The notes: generated by a model from the letters alone, not told the origin. Counted from the first letter of the stretch, positions 1 through 6,622 are shown. The stretch: DNA of 7,986 nucleotides from an uncultured Phascolarctobacterium sp. (GCA_900554395.1 USHB01000061.1:1-7986), one strand, 5' to 3'. Program-made: numbers and translations.

Positions 1-172
1 CCGGCCGGCTAGGTAAACCCCATTCGGAGCAAGACCAAATAGGGAAGGGATGAAGCGGCCCGCTGATCCTTCCGGGTTGTGTCGCTTGAGCCTGCAAGTA
101 ATTGCAGGCCTAGATAAATGATTGCTGCCGCTTTGCGGAACAGAACCCGGCTTATTGAGCACTCGTATTCTT
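1..172 (+). ncRNA. rnpB: RNase P RNA, class A, 3' portion (5' end outside window)
   Basis: This is the catalytic RNA of ribonuclease P, which matures the 5' ends of tRNAs. Blocks conserved in bacterial class A RNase P RNA appear in the expected order: GGTAAACCCC (12-21), GGAGCAAGACCAAATAGGG (26-44), GCTTGAGCC (85-93), CCTAGATAAATGATTG (109-124), and the universal ACAGAACCCGGCTTAT (140-155) that forms the 3' strand of helix P4. A P15/P16-like hairpin is visible, with GGAAGGGAT (43-51) pairing to ATCCTTCC (66-73). The 5' half, including the other strands of P1, P2 and P4, lies before the window. The 3' end is approximate: the P1 3' strand should follow directly after 155, and a terminator starts at 181. 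The loop between P15 and P16 seems to lack the usual GGU that pairs with tRNA CCA. Confidence 0.95.
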
Positions 173-180
173 GAAAGTAC

Positions 181-210
181 GGCTGGTAATTTTACCGGCC
201 TTATTTTTTT
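181..210 (+). terminator. Rho-independent terminator of rnpB
   Basis: GGCTGGTA (181-188) pairs with TACCGGCC (193-200) through one G-U wobble, with a four-base AT-rich loop. TTATTTTTTT (201-210) follows. It lies just past the predicted 3' end of the RNase P RNA and ahead of the next promoter. Confidence 0.9.
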
Positions 211-242
211 GCAAAAATTAAGCTTAGCTTAATAATCGGCAG

Positions 243-271
243 TTACAATTTGCTTAAAGTTGTTATATAAT
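243..271 (+). promoter_or_regulatory. Predicted sigma-70-type promoter for the glycosyltransferase gene
   Basis: A perfect -10 hexamer TATAAT lies at 266-271. A weak -35-like TTACAA at 243-248 is spaced 17 bases from it. The region is AT-rich and sits between the rnpB terminator and the gene at 305. TGTTATAT at 261-268 could alternatively act as an extended -10. The rest of the 173-304 gap holds only the terminator and the ribosome binding site. Confidence 0.6.
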
Positions 272-304
272 ATAAAGGTAATTTAATTTAAGGTGTGTCT
301 GAAA

Positions 305-1237
305 ATGAAGAAATTAGTTTCGTTTGTTGTACCGGTTTATAATGAAGAAGAAAATCTGCATGAGTTTCATAAGCGTATAGGCAGTGTTATGCAGGAGCAG
401 CCTTATGATTATGAAATCATTTTTGTTGATGATGGTTCCAGTGATAACAGCCACAGAATTTTGGCAGATTTGGCTGAGCAAGACGCTCATGTGCAGGTTT
501 ATTTTTTATCGCGCAATTATGGACATCAGCTTGCATTGACTTGCGGGCTTGATAATGCAGAAGGCGATGCCGTTATAACCATGGATGGTGATTTGCAGCA
601 TCCTCCTGAACTGGTGCCGGAACTTTTAAAGCTGTGGGAAGATGGCTTTCAGATTGTGCAGACAATGCGCACAGCAACAGAAGACGCATCATTTTTTAAA
701 AATATTACTTCCAAAGCATACTATAAAATTATCAACTCCATGTCAAAAGTTGAAATTACTCCGGGCAGCAGTGATTTTCGCCTGATGGACAAAGTTGCAG
801 TGGAAGCGTTCAGGCGTTACCGTGAACGTGCCCGTTTTATCCGTGGTCTGGTCAATACGCTGGGCTTTAAAACTGCTACTTTTAAGTTTACTGCACCGCC
901 GCGTTTTGCCGGACATTCTAAATATAATCTGCGTAAAATGCTGCATTTTGCATTGGACGGAATAACTTCTTTTTCAAATTTACCGCTGCGCTGGGCATTT
1001 TATATAGGATTTGTGTTCGGTTTAATCAGTTTTTTGCTGGTTTTACATGTACTTTATGTAAAATATGTTGCAAATGATGCAGTGCCCGGTTGGGCAACAA
1101 TGACAGCCAGCGTATTGTTCCTCGGCGGTATTCAGCTTGTTGGAATCGGCATTTTGGGCGAATATATAGGCCGTATTTTTGAAGAAGTAAAGCAAAGACC
1201 TTTGTATATAATAGGCAGACACATCGGCAAACGGTAG
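305..1237 (+). CDS. Family 2 glycosyltransferase, polyprenyl-phosphate (DPM1/GtrB/ArnC-like), membrane-anchored
   Basis: This enzyme likely transfers a sugar from a nucleotide donor to a polyprenyl phosphate on the inner face of the membrane, supplying lipid-linked sugar for envelope glycosylation. The 310-residue protein starts with a GT-A fold strand (SFVVPVYNEEENL, 6-18). It has the nucleotide-binding VDDGSSDNS (41-49), the metal-binding DGD in TMDGDLQHPPE (92-102), and the family's GSSDFRLMD (154-162) and RFAGHSKYNLRKML (200-213) segments. Two C-terminal membrane helices follow, at about 230-255 and 264-288, with the family-typical GEYIGRIFEEVKQRP between them and the end. ATG 305 is chosen because AAGGTG (290-295) lies nine bases upstream. 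An in-frame GTG at 293 overlaps that site and would add four residues. The donor sugar and acceptor cannot be read from sequence. No flippase or second transferase is adjacent, so the pathway is unknown. Confidence 0.92.
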   Translation: MKKLVSFVVPVYNEEENLHEFHKRIGSVMQEQPYDYEIIFVDDGSSDNSHRILADLAEQDAHVQVYFLSRNYGHQLALTCGLDNAEGDAVITMDGDLQHPPELVPELLKLWEDGFQIVQTMRTATEDASFFKNITSKAYYKIINSMSKVEITPGSSDFRLMDKVAVEAFRRYRERARFIRGLVNTLGFKTATFKFTAPPRFAGHSKYNLRKMLHFALDGITSFSNLPLRWAFYIGFVFGLISFLLVLHVLYVKYVANDAVPGWATMTASVLFLGGIQLVGIGILGEYIGRIFEEVKQRPLYIIGRHIGKR

Positions 1238-1243
1238 TTCAGG

Positions 1244-1272
1244 TTTACAATTATAGCGTTTTATGGTATAAT
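1244..1272 (+). promoter_or_regulatory. Strong predicted promoter with extended -10 for the NlpC/P60 gene
   Basis: The -35 TTTACA (1244-1249) and -10 TATAAT (1267-1272) are separated by 17 bases. A TGG just before the -10 makes an extended TGnTATAAT (1264-1272). No terminator is visible between the glycosyltransferase stop (1237) and this promoter, so some readthrough into the next gene is possible. Confidence 0.8.
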
Positions 1273-1291
1273 CTAATTGTTTATAAAAGAC

Positions 1292-1302
1292 AAGGATGTG
1301 AT
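1292..1302 (+). promoter_or_regulatory. Ribosome binding site that sets the start of the NlpC/P60 gene
   Basis: AAGGATGTGAT matches the ideal anti-16S sequence AAGGAGGTGAT at 10 of 11 bases. Its GTG ends six bases before the GTG codon at 1307. The same spacing is seen before the genes at 2142 and 6284. The in-frame ATG at 1301 lies inside the site and the TTG at 1277 lies upstream of it, so neither is a likely start. Confidence 0.75.
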
Positions 1303-1306
1303 GCGG

Positions 1307-1975
1307 GTGATAAGAAAAAGGTTCCTTTGTTTGGTAATGACATGCGTATTCTGCTTGGCAAACATGGCAACCGCATTAGCTTCGTTTGAATACGGAGATA
1401 ATGGTCCGGAAGTCCTGGCAATTCAAAAACGCTTGGTTGAATTGAAATATGAAATCAAACTGCTTGACGGTGATTTCGGTTCTGAAACGGAAGCCGCTGT
1501 CAAACGCTTCCAGGCGGATAAACAGTTGGAAGTCGACGGAATTATCGGTGAAGCTACCTATACTGCTTTAATGCAGAAACCGATGCCTCCTAACCGTTCT
1601 GGCAGAAGTGCCACGGTAAGAAATGTTATCCGTGCGGCTTATGGTGTAATTGGTACGCCGTATGTATTTGGCGGAACCAGTGTTTACGGTTTTGATTGCT
1701 CCGGTTTCACCCAGTATGCATTTGCACGTGCAGGCATCAGTATTCCGCGTACTGCCGATGTGCAGATGTACAGCGGCAAACAAATCAGCGCCAGCCAGCT
1801 GCGCCCCGGCGATTTGATTTTCTTCAGCACTTATGAACCGGGTCCGTCCCATTGCGGAATTTATCTCGGCAATGGCCAGTTTATTCATGCAGGTTCCAGC
1901 ACCGGCGTAACTGTATCTTCTGCATTTACCGGTTACTGGGGTGCCCGTTATTACGGCGCATGCCGCATTATCTAA
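1307..1975 (+). CDS. Secreted peptidoglycan hydrolase: PG-binding domain plus NlpC/P60 endopeptidase
   Basis: This exported enzyme likely cuts peptide stems of peptidoglycan, typically a D-Glu-type bond such as gamma-D-Glu-diaminopimelate. With a GTG start at 1307 the protein has 222 residues. A signal peptide spans 1-25: basic IRKR, a hydrophobic core, and a cleavage site after ATALA. A PG_binding_1 domain at about 30-89 shows the repeated GDNGPEVLAIQKRL and DGDFGSETEAAVKRFQ pattern. The NlpC/P60 domain covers about 104-222. Its catalytic Cys is C131 in FDCSGF, the His is H182 in SHCGIYLGNG, and the third polar residue is H194 in FIHAGSS, so the triad appears complete. The gene has its own promoter and terminator, so it is probably monocistronic. 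The substrate bond is inferred from the family. It could act in cell separation, growth or turnover. Confidence 0.93.
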   Translation: MIRKRFLCLVMTCVFCLANMATALASFEYGDNGPEVLAIQKRLVELKYEIKLLDGDFGSETEAAVKRFQADKQLEVDGIIGEATYTALMQKPMPPNRSGRSATVRNVIRAAYGVIGTPYVFGGTSVYGFDCSGFTQYAFARAGISIPRTADVQMYSGKQISASQLRPGDLIFFSTYEPGPSHCGIYLGNGQFIHAGSSTGVTVSSAFTGYWGARYYGACRII

Positions 1976-1982
1976 AAATTAC

Positions 1983-2026
1983 AATAAACTATCAGCATAA
2001 ATTTGGTGCTGGTAGTTTATTTTTTT
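1983..2026 (+). terminator. Rho-independent terminator after the NlpC/P60 gene
   Basis: AATAAACTATCAGCA (1983-1997) pairs with TGCTGGTAGTTTATT (2007-2021). The 15-base stem contains one G-U pair and a nine-base loop. The T-run continues to 2026. It lies eight bases after the stop codon. The A-rich 5' arm could let it work weakly on the other strand, but no gene there needs it. Confidence 0.92.
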
Positions 2027-2070
2027 GTCGTGTAAATATTTCTGCTTTGTAATATTTTTGTGAAAGCATA

Positions 2071-2109
2071 TTGCAAGAATACCCAAAAGGCGCTATTTTA
2101 TTGTATAAT
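2071..2109 (+). promoter_or_regulatory. Probable promoter region of the two-component/amidase/VanX operon
   Basis: A consensus -10 TATAAT at 2104-2109 lies 32 bases before the response regulator start but has no good -35 at 16-18 bases. A second possible pair is TTGCAA (2071-2076), 17 bases, then TATTTT (2094-2099). The weak -35 would suit an activated promoter, possibly one controlled by the response regulator itself, but this is inference. The gap 2027-2141 otherwise holds only the ribosome binding site GGCGGTGAT (2129-2137). Confidence 0.5.
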
Positions 2110-2141
2110 ATTTCTAATAACAGTTAATGGCGGTGATTTAT

Positions 2142-2849
2142 ATGGATAAACAAAAAGTACTTATTGCTGATGATGAAGCACCGATTAGGGAAATATTAAA
2201 AATTTATTTTGAAAAAGATGGTTTTGAAGTTATTGAAGCCGCAGATGGGGCGGAAGCCATTTTGAAAGTCCAGTCTGAAAAACCGGATATTATTATTTTG
2301 GATATTATGATGCCGGTAATGGACGGACTTGAAGTTTGCAAACAGGTCCGCAAAATGAATGATATTCCCATTATTATGCTGACGGCAAAAGACGATGACG
2401 ATGACCGTATTTTGGGCCTTGAAATAGGCGCAGACGATTATATTACAAAACCGTTTAATAACCGCGAGGTTCTGGCAAGAGTGAAAGCAGTTCTGCGCAG
2501 AAGCACAATGGTGAAAAAAGAAGATGACGCAGGACGTTCACATATTGAATATAAAGGCCTCAGCATTGATATGGAAAAATACCAGGTTATTGCTTTTGGC
2601 AATAAAATGACCTTTACAGCCAAGGAAATGGAACTTTTGTGGTGCCTGGCTTCTAACCCCGGCAAAGCATTTTCGCGCAATCAGCTTTTGGAAACTATCT
2701 GGGGTTATTCCTACTATGGCGATACCCGTACTGTCGATACGCATATTAAACGCATCAGGCAAAAACTTAATATTCCGGAAGATTCCGAATGGGATATTAC
2801 AACTATTTGGGGCGTAGGCTATAAATTTGAGGTTAAAGACAAAAAATGA
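2142..2849 (+). CDS. OmpR/PhoB-family DNA-binding response regulator
   Basis: This cytoplasmic transcription factor is presumably phosphorylated by the kinase encoded next to it. The 235-residue protein has a receiver domain at about 4-120. Its acidic pair is D10/D11, the phospho-acceptor is D54 in IIILDIMMPVMDG, the switch Thr is T81, and the conserved Lys is K103 in YITKPF. A winged-helix DNA-binding domain covers about 134-231, with FTAKEMELLWCLASNPGKAFSR, the recognition-helix region TRTVDTHIKRIRQKL, and the closing WGVGYKFE typical of the family. The start is ATG 2142, six bases after GGCGGTG (2129-2135). An in-frame ATG at 2127 lies upstream of that site and is less likely. Five consecutive Asp residues (84-88) sit in the loop after T81, where relatives usually have a mixed acidic stretch. 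The last four bases overlap the kinase gene. Target genes cannot be read from sequence. Confidence 0.95.
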   Translation: MDKQKVLIADDEAPIREILKIYFEKDGFEVIEAADGAEAILKVQSEKPDIIILDIMMPVMDGLEVCKQVRKMNDIPIIMLTAKDDDDDRILGLEIGADDYITKPFNNREVLARVKAVLRRSTMVKKEDDAGRSHIEYKGLSIDMEKYQVIAFGNKMTFTAKEMELLWCLASNPGKAFSRNQLLETIWGYSYYGDTRTVDTHIKRIRQKLNIPEDSEWDITTIWGVGYKFEVKDKK

Positions 2850-4384
2850 ACAAATCATTGAGCTCAAGGCTGATGTACAGCTTCATGGCTCTGATAATGG
2901 TTATAGTAGTCGGCGTTACGGCAGGTATTTCCTATCTTATCGCCGATTATTTTTTTAAAACCAATGAGCAGGAGCTGGCACAAAAAGGCAATGAAATGGC
3001 TGCAACAATTGAATATTTTATGGAATTCAATAACAGCAGGGAAACACTGAACCGTTATGTATTTGCTGTTGACAGGCTGGTTGGCGCACGTATATGGCTG
3101 TTTGACGATAAGTATGAATTGCTTGCGGCATCTAATATTAATACCGATTATAAACTTGACGGAACAAAACCCGGCATTAAAGATTTAACAATGATGGAAG
3201 GTTCTGCTGCTGAAATTTCCAAGGAAATAAAAAGCGGCAAGCTGGACACCAAAGTTATAAGCATTTTAAAAGATGTATATAGCGGTAAATCTGTACAGTC
3301 GCAAATTTACCACCCGTATTATAAAGAGCAGGTAATGCTTGTCGGCGTACCGTACGGCAAAACCGGCAGCAATGCCCGCGGCGCAATTTTGCTGGCACAG
3401 CCTTTAAGCGGCTTTGACGGCTTTTTGCGCGATATTTATATTTATACTTCTATTGTGGCAATTCTGGCATTGATTTTAAGTATGTTTATGGTGCGCAGCC
3501 TTGCCAAAACTATGATCAGGCCTCTTGTTTTAATGAAAGACAGCGCCATGGCTATTGCTGCCGGCGATTATACCCGCAAAGTAGAAGTGCATGGCGAAGA
3601 TGAAGTAGCTGATTTGGGCAGGGCCTTAAATGCTCTTGGCAATGATTTAAGTGAGTTTGTTGCCAAAACAGAGCGTGCTGAAAAAATACGCCGTGATTTC
3701 GTTGCTAATGTATCTCACGAACTGCGCACGCCTTTAACCATTATACGCGGATATAATGAAGCTATCAGCGACGGCACTGTTACCGACAAGGAAATGATTC
3801 AGCGTTACCGTCTTCTTATTAACGAAGAAACTATGCGTCTTGAACGCATGATACGCGAACTGTTGGATATAAGCCGCATGCAGGCTGCCGAAAAACTGCC
3901 GCCTGCTAAAATGCAGCCGCTGCCGCTTGGCGCTATCGTGCGCAATGTTGCAGAAAAACTTATGGTGAATGCCGTAGAACGCAACATTAAATTATTGGTT
4001 CATGTAGATGAAAAAATTCAGATTATGGGCCAGGGCGACCAAATGGTGCAGCTTGTGCTTATAATAGGCGATAATGCGCTGAAATACACACCCGAAAATG
4101 GCATGGTAACATTCTTGACCGAACTTTTAGATGATGGCAGCGTAAAATTGTCAATTTCTGACCAGGGACCGGGAATTCCGGAAGAAGATTTACCGTTTAT
4201 CTGGGAGCGTTTTTACAAAGTTGATAAATCACATTCGCGTAATGTGCCCGGAACAGGGCTTGGTTTGGCTATTGCACGCGAAATTATCCGCGTACATGGA
4301 GCAACGGTACAAGTGTTCAGCAAAATGGGCGAAGGTACAAAGTTTGAAATTACTTTTCCAAAAGATAAGGTTATAGCTGATTGA
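2846..4384 (+). CDS. Membrane sensor histidine kinase (HAMP-HisKA-HATPase)
   Basis: This inner-membrane kinase is the likely partner of the response regulator just upstream, which it overlaps by four bases (ATGA), implying translational coupling. The 512-residue protein has a membrane helix at about 10-37, then an extracytoplasmic domain of about 155 residues. That domain contains ARIWLFDDKYELLAAS (81-96), which suggests a PAS/Cache-like sensor fold. A second helix lies at about 196-218 and a HAMP linker at about 218-272. The HisKA box FVANVSHELRTPLTIIRGY has phospho-acceptor H291. The ATPase domain keeps all its boxes: N-box with N410 (GDNALKYTP), DQGPGIP (439-445), RFYKVDKS (455-462) and GTGLGLAIA (469-477). 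No key residue is missing. The architecture resembles the WalK/ResE/PhoR group, but the sensor region is too variable to name the signal. Gene context points to envelope state or peptidoglycan fragments, which is inference. Confidence 0.95.
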   Translation: MNKSLSSRLMYSFMALIMVIVVGVTAGISYLIADYFFKTNEQELAQKGNEMAATIEYFMEFNNSRETLNRYVFAVDRLVGARIWLFDDKYELLAASNINTDYKLDGTKPGIKDLTMMEGSAAEISKEIKSGKLDTKVISILKDVYSGKSVQSQIYHPYYKEQVMLVGVPYGKTGSNARGAILLAQPLSGFDGFLRDIYIYTSIVAILALILSMFMVRSLAKTMIRPLVLMKDSAMAIAAGDYTRKVEVHGEDEVADLGRALNALGNDLSEFVAKTERAEKIRRDFVANVSHELRTPLTIIRGYNEAISDGTVTDKEMIQRYRLLINEETMRLERMIRELLDISRMQAAEKLPPAKMQPLPLGAIVRNVAEKLMVNAVERNIKLLVHVDEKIQIMGQGDQMVQLVLIIGDNALKYTPENGMVTFLTELLDDGSVKLSISDQGPGIPEEDLPFIWERFYKVDKSHSRNVPGTGLGLAIAREIIRVHGATVQVFSKMGEGTKFEITFPKDKVIAD

Positions 4385-4399
4385 TAAATGAGGTGAAAT

Positions 4400-5182
4400 G
4401 TGTTGAAAATTGCATTGGTGCAAATGGAAGTTTTAGAAAAAAACAAAGCAGGAAATGTGCAGAAGGCTTACGAACTGCTTAAAAAAGCTGCTCCAGAAAG
4501 CGATATTGCCGTGCTGCCGGAAATATGGACGACAGGCTATTCCTTAGGGCATTTAAGTAAGGAAGCCGATACACTGGATGGCGAAGTTATAAATGGATTG
4601 CGCAGGATTGCCGCTGAAAACAGCTGCGCTATCGTAGCGGGTTCTATACCATTGCGCAAAGGTGATGGCAAAGTTTATAATACTGCTGTTACTATTGATA
4701 AAAACGGAGAAATTGTTTTTTGTTACAGCAAGGTGCATTTGTTCAGCATGTTTAATGAACAGCGCTTTTTCCAGCCCGGCAACGATTTTGACGCTTACAG
4801 TTTGGAAGGAGTTACCTGTGCATCGGCTATATGCTACGATTTGCGCTTTCCAGAATTGTTCCGCCATATGGCTATGCAAGGCGCAAAAATCATTTTTGTG
4901 CCTGCGGAATGGCCTGCAATCCGCGGGGCTATCTGGGATTTATTTATCAAAGCCCGTGCGTTGGAAAACCATACTTTTATCGTCGGTGTAAACTGTACAG
5001 GCAAATTTCATGACCAAAAGTTTTATGGACATTCAGCTGTTATAAGCCCGTTTGGCGAAGTGCTTGCCGCCGGCGGAAGCGAAGAGGAAATAGTTTATTG
5101 CGATATTGATTTGAGCTTGGTTGAAAAAGCCAATGAATATATGAATGTTTTAAAAGACGTAAGGCCGGAGCTGATAAAATGA
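4400..5182 (+). CDS. Carbon-nitrogen hydrolase (nitrilase superfamily, omega-amidase/MtnU/Nit-like)
   Basis: This cytoplasmic enzyme likely hydrolyses an amide to an acid and ammonia; relatives act on 2-oxoglutaramate, 2-oxosuccinamate or deaminated glutathione. The 260-residue protein is a single CN-hydrolase domain with the complete Glu-Lys-Cys triad: E41 in VLPEIWTTGY, K111 in YSKVHLF, and C145 in ICYDLRFPELFR. The second conserved glutamate is E120 in FNEQRFFQPG. Later family landmarks are VPAEWP (167-172), ARALEN (185-190) and GHSAVISPFGE (210-220). It starts 15 bases after the kinase stop and overlaps the VanX-like gene by four bases, so it is inside the same operon. GAGGTGA at 4390-4396 could serve GTG 4400 (used here) or TTG 4403; the difference is one residue. 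The exact substrate cannot be assigned, and why an amidase sits between a kinase and a dipeptidase is unclear. Confidence 0.92.
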   Translation: MLKIALVQMEVLEKNKAGNVQKAYELLKKAAPESDIAVLPEIWTTGYSLGHLSKEADTLDGEVINGLRRIAAENSCAIVAGSIPLRKGDGKVYNTAVTIDKNGEIVFCYSKVHLFSMFNEQRFFQPGNDFDAYSLEGVTCASAICYDLRFPELFRHMAMQGAKIIFVPAEWPAIRGAIWDLFIKARALENHTFIVGVNCTGKFHDQKFYGHSAVISPFGEVLAAGGSEEEIVYCDIDLSLVEKANEYMNVLKDVRPELIK

Positions 5183-6210
5183 TGTACAGAATTTTAAGCA
5201 TTGTGCTGTGTTTTTTATGCTTTTCTGCAAGCGCACTTGCAGCGCCTGCATTTGAACCCAAAGATTGCCCTAAAGATTTAAAATATATTTTGGGTATGTA
5301 TTACGGCAACGGCGAGTTGTTTTTGCTGCGCGAAAATAAAGGCAATGTAGAACTGGTTTACCGCTATGGACAGAAAGATTATACTTTTGCAGGTTCCAAT
5401 ATCTATCCATTATATAAAGAACATTTTGATTCTTATACAATTAACGAAAGTGGTCCCTTAAACCATTTGGATGCCGCTGTACGCATTGAACGCAGCCGCG
5501 AAGGTTACGGAATTAGCTGCACCGTAGGCGGCAACCGTTACAGCCGCCGCTTTTTTGCAGGTGAAAACGGCAGGCCTTTCCGCTTTAATGTAAGCGGAAA
5601 CTGGCAGGAACTTAAAGCTGCTGCCGATGCTGCCGTAATGCCTGCGCAGCTTGGTGCGGGAAAACAGGTACAGCTTGTTGATTTGCAGCAGGCGGTTCCG
5701 GGCATCAAACTTGATTTACGTTACGCAGCGGCAGATAACTGTTTCGGGCAGCCGCTGACGGATGATAAGCGCGCGTTTTTGGATGTTGAAGCTGCTGCGG
5801 CATTGAATTCCGTTCAGCTCAGGCTTGCGCCTTACGGTTACGGATTGCTTGTTTGGGAGGCTTACCGTCCGTGGTCAGTTTCAAAACTTGCTTATGATGC
5901 GCTGCCATTGGAAAATAAAAATATGCTTCCTGCGCCGGAAGCTGGTTTCAGCCATAACACCGGGCGCAGCGTGGATGTAAGCCTTTATTATCTGGCAACA
6001 GGCGAACCTGTGGAAATGATTAGTGATTTTGATGAACCTTCAGTGCGCCAGTATGCATCTTTTGCAGGCGGTACGGAGCTGCAGCGTTACCAGCGTGATT
6101 TGCTGCGCACTCATATGCAGATGGCAGGTTTTAATGCCAGTGATGTTGAATGGTGGCATTTTGATTACGGAGATATAAACTCTTTTGCGCATTTAAATGT
6201 AAAACCATAG
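5179..6210 (+). CDS. Exported VanX-like D-Ala-D-Ala dipeptidase (peptidase M15D) with extra N-terminal domain
   Basis: This zinc dipeptidase likely hydrolyses D-Ala-D-Ala or a related D-amino-acid dipeptide. Of 343 residues, about 1-21 form a signal peptide (hydrophobic core, then ASALA), so it acts outside the cytoplasm, unlike classical VanX. The M15D domain covers about 165-340. It shows the VanX arginine in WEAYRPWS (R230), zinc ligands H259 and D266 in SHNTGRSVDVSL, and EWWHFDY with catalytic base E324 and third ligand H327. All key residues are present. Residues about 28-150 precede the peptidase and match no domain I recognise. They look beta-rich, with YYGNGELFLLRENKGNVELV and a later VGGNRYSRRFF strand pattern. 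VanX itself is only about 200 residues, so this is a longer form. ATG 5179 overlaps the amidase stop and has GGAG (5167-5170) eight bases upstream. Dipeptide scavenging or wall turnover is the likely role; antibiotic resistance is not supported without vanH/vanA. Confidence 0.88.
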   Translation: MMYRILSIVLCFLCFSASALAAPAFEPKDCPKDLKYILGMYYGNGELFLLRENKGNVELVYRYGQKDYTFAGSNIYPLYKEHFDSYTINESGPLNHLDAAVRIERSREGYGISCTVGGNRYSRRFFAGENGRPFRFNVSGNWQELKAAADAAVMPAQLGAGKQVQLVDLQQAVPGIKLDLRYAAADNCFGQPLTDDKRAFLDVEAAAALNSVQLRLAPYGYGLLVWEAYRPWSVSKLAYDALPLENKNMLPAPEAGFSHNTGRSVDVSLYYLATGEPVEMISDFDEPSVRQYASFAGGTELQRYQRDLLRTHMQMAGFNASDVEWWHFDYGDINSFAHLNVKP

Positions 6211-6217
6211 CAGGGCA

Positions 6218-6245
6218 TTTACAGTATTTAGAAATGTGTTATAAT
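6218..6245 (+). promoter_or_regulatory. Predicted promoter with extended -10 for the YheA-like/murB unit
   Basis: The -35 TTTACA (6218-6223) and -10 TATAAT (6240-6245) are separated by 16 bases. TGT just before the -10 makes an extended TGnTATAAT (6237-6245). No hairpin terminator is visible between the VanX-like stop (6210) and this promoter, so readthrough from the upstream operon may also reach murB. Confidence 0.78.
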
Positions 6246-6283
6246 AGTTACGAAAATACATAATAATTTATGAGGTGATATAA

Positions 6284-6622
6284 ATGAACGTTTATGATTG
6301 CGCTAACGATTTGGCAAAAGCATTAAAAGAAAGCCATGAATTTAAAAAACTGGCAGAAGCAAGGGCAGTGCTTAAAAAAGACGCTCAGGCTGAAGAACTT
6401 GCCAATGATTTTATTAAATTGAGTTCTGAAATTGAACTTGCTAAATACCAGAAACAGGAAGTTGACAAGGAAAAAGAAGAAAAACTGCAAAAACTTTCTT
6501 CCTTGTTAAGCCTTAACCCGACAGCTATGGAATATCTGCACGCTTTTATGCGTTTCCAGATGATGATGGCAGATATTACCAAAACCATTAATGATGTAGT
6601 AAAGGAAGCTGTCGGTGAATAA
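6284..6622 (+). CDS. YheA/YlbF-family (Com_YlbF, UPF0342-type) helical protein
   Basis: This small cytoplasmic protein belongs to the YlbF/YmcA/YheA superfamily. In Bacillus, members YlbF and YmcA act with YaaT as a complex that influences RNase Y and development, while YheA itself is uncharacterised. The 112-residue protein is all-helical and very rich in Lys, Glu and Ala. It has the N-terminal MNVYDCANDLAKALKESHEF signature of the YheA branch, a long charged helix pair in the middle (about 25-75), the family LSLNPTAMEYLHAFMRF segment (75-91), and a closing MMADITKTINDVV helix. ATG 6284 follows TGAGGTGAT (6271-6279) at ideal spacing. It overlaps the start of murB by eight bases, so translation of the two is probably coupled. 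Its role beside murB is unknown. Confidence 0.88.
   Translation: MNVYDCANDLAKALKESHEFKKLAEARAVLKKDAQAEELANDFIKLSSEIELAKYQKQEVDKEKEEKLQKLSSLLSLNPTAMEYLHAFMRFQMMMADITKTINDVVKEAVGE

Noticed and set aside
1568..1888. Minus-strand open frame of 106 codons inside the NlpC/P60 gene
   Set aside because: It is antisense to the catalytic domain including the active-site codons. Its low-complexity product looks like a shadow of the sense gene.
2391..2405. Short tandem repeat GACGATGACGATGAC encoding an Asp run in the response regulator
   Set aside because: The loop after the switch Thr is commonly acidic in this family. The repeat is only two and a half units, so it needs no special explanation.
4553..4991. 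Overlapping open frames on both strands inside the amidase gene (minus 4553-4879, plus 4662-4991)
   Set aside because: The amidase frame holds the complete Glu-Lys-Cys triad. The other frames encode Cys-rich, domain-less products without ribosome binding sites.
2142..6210. Glycopeptide (vancomycin) resistance cluster
   Set aside because: A two-component pair and a VanX-like enzyme are present, but vanH and vanA/vanB-type ligase genes are absent. The dipeptidase is also exported, unlike resistance VanX.
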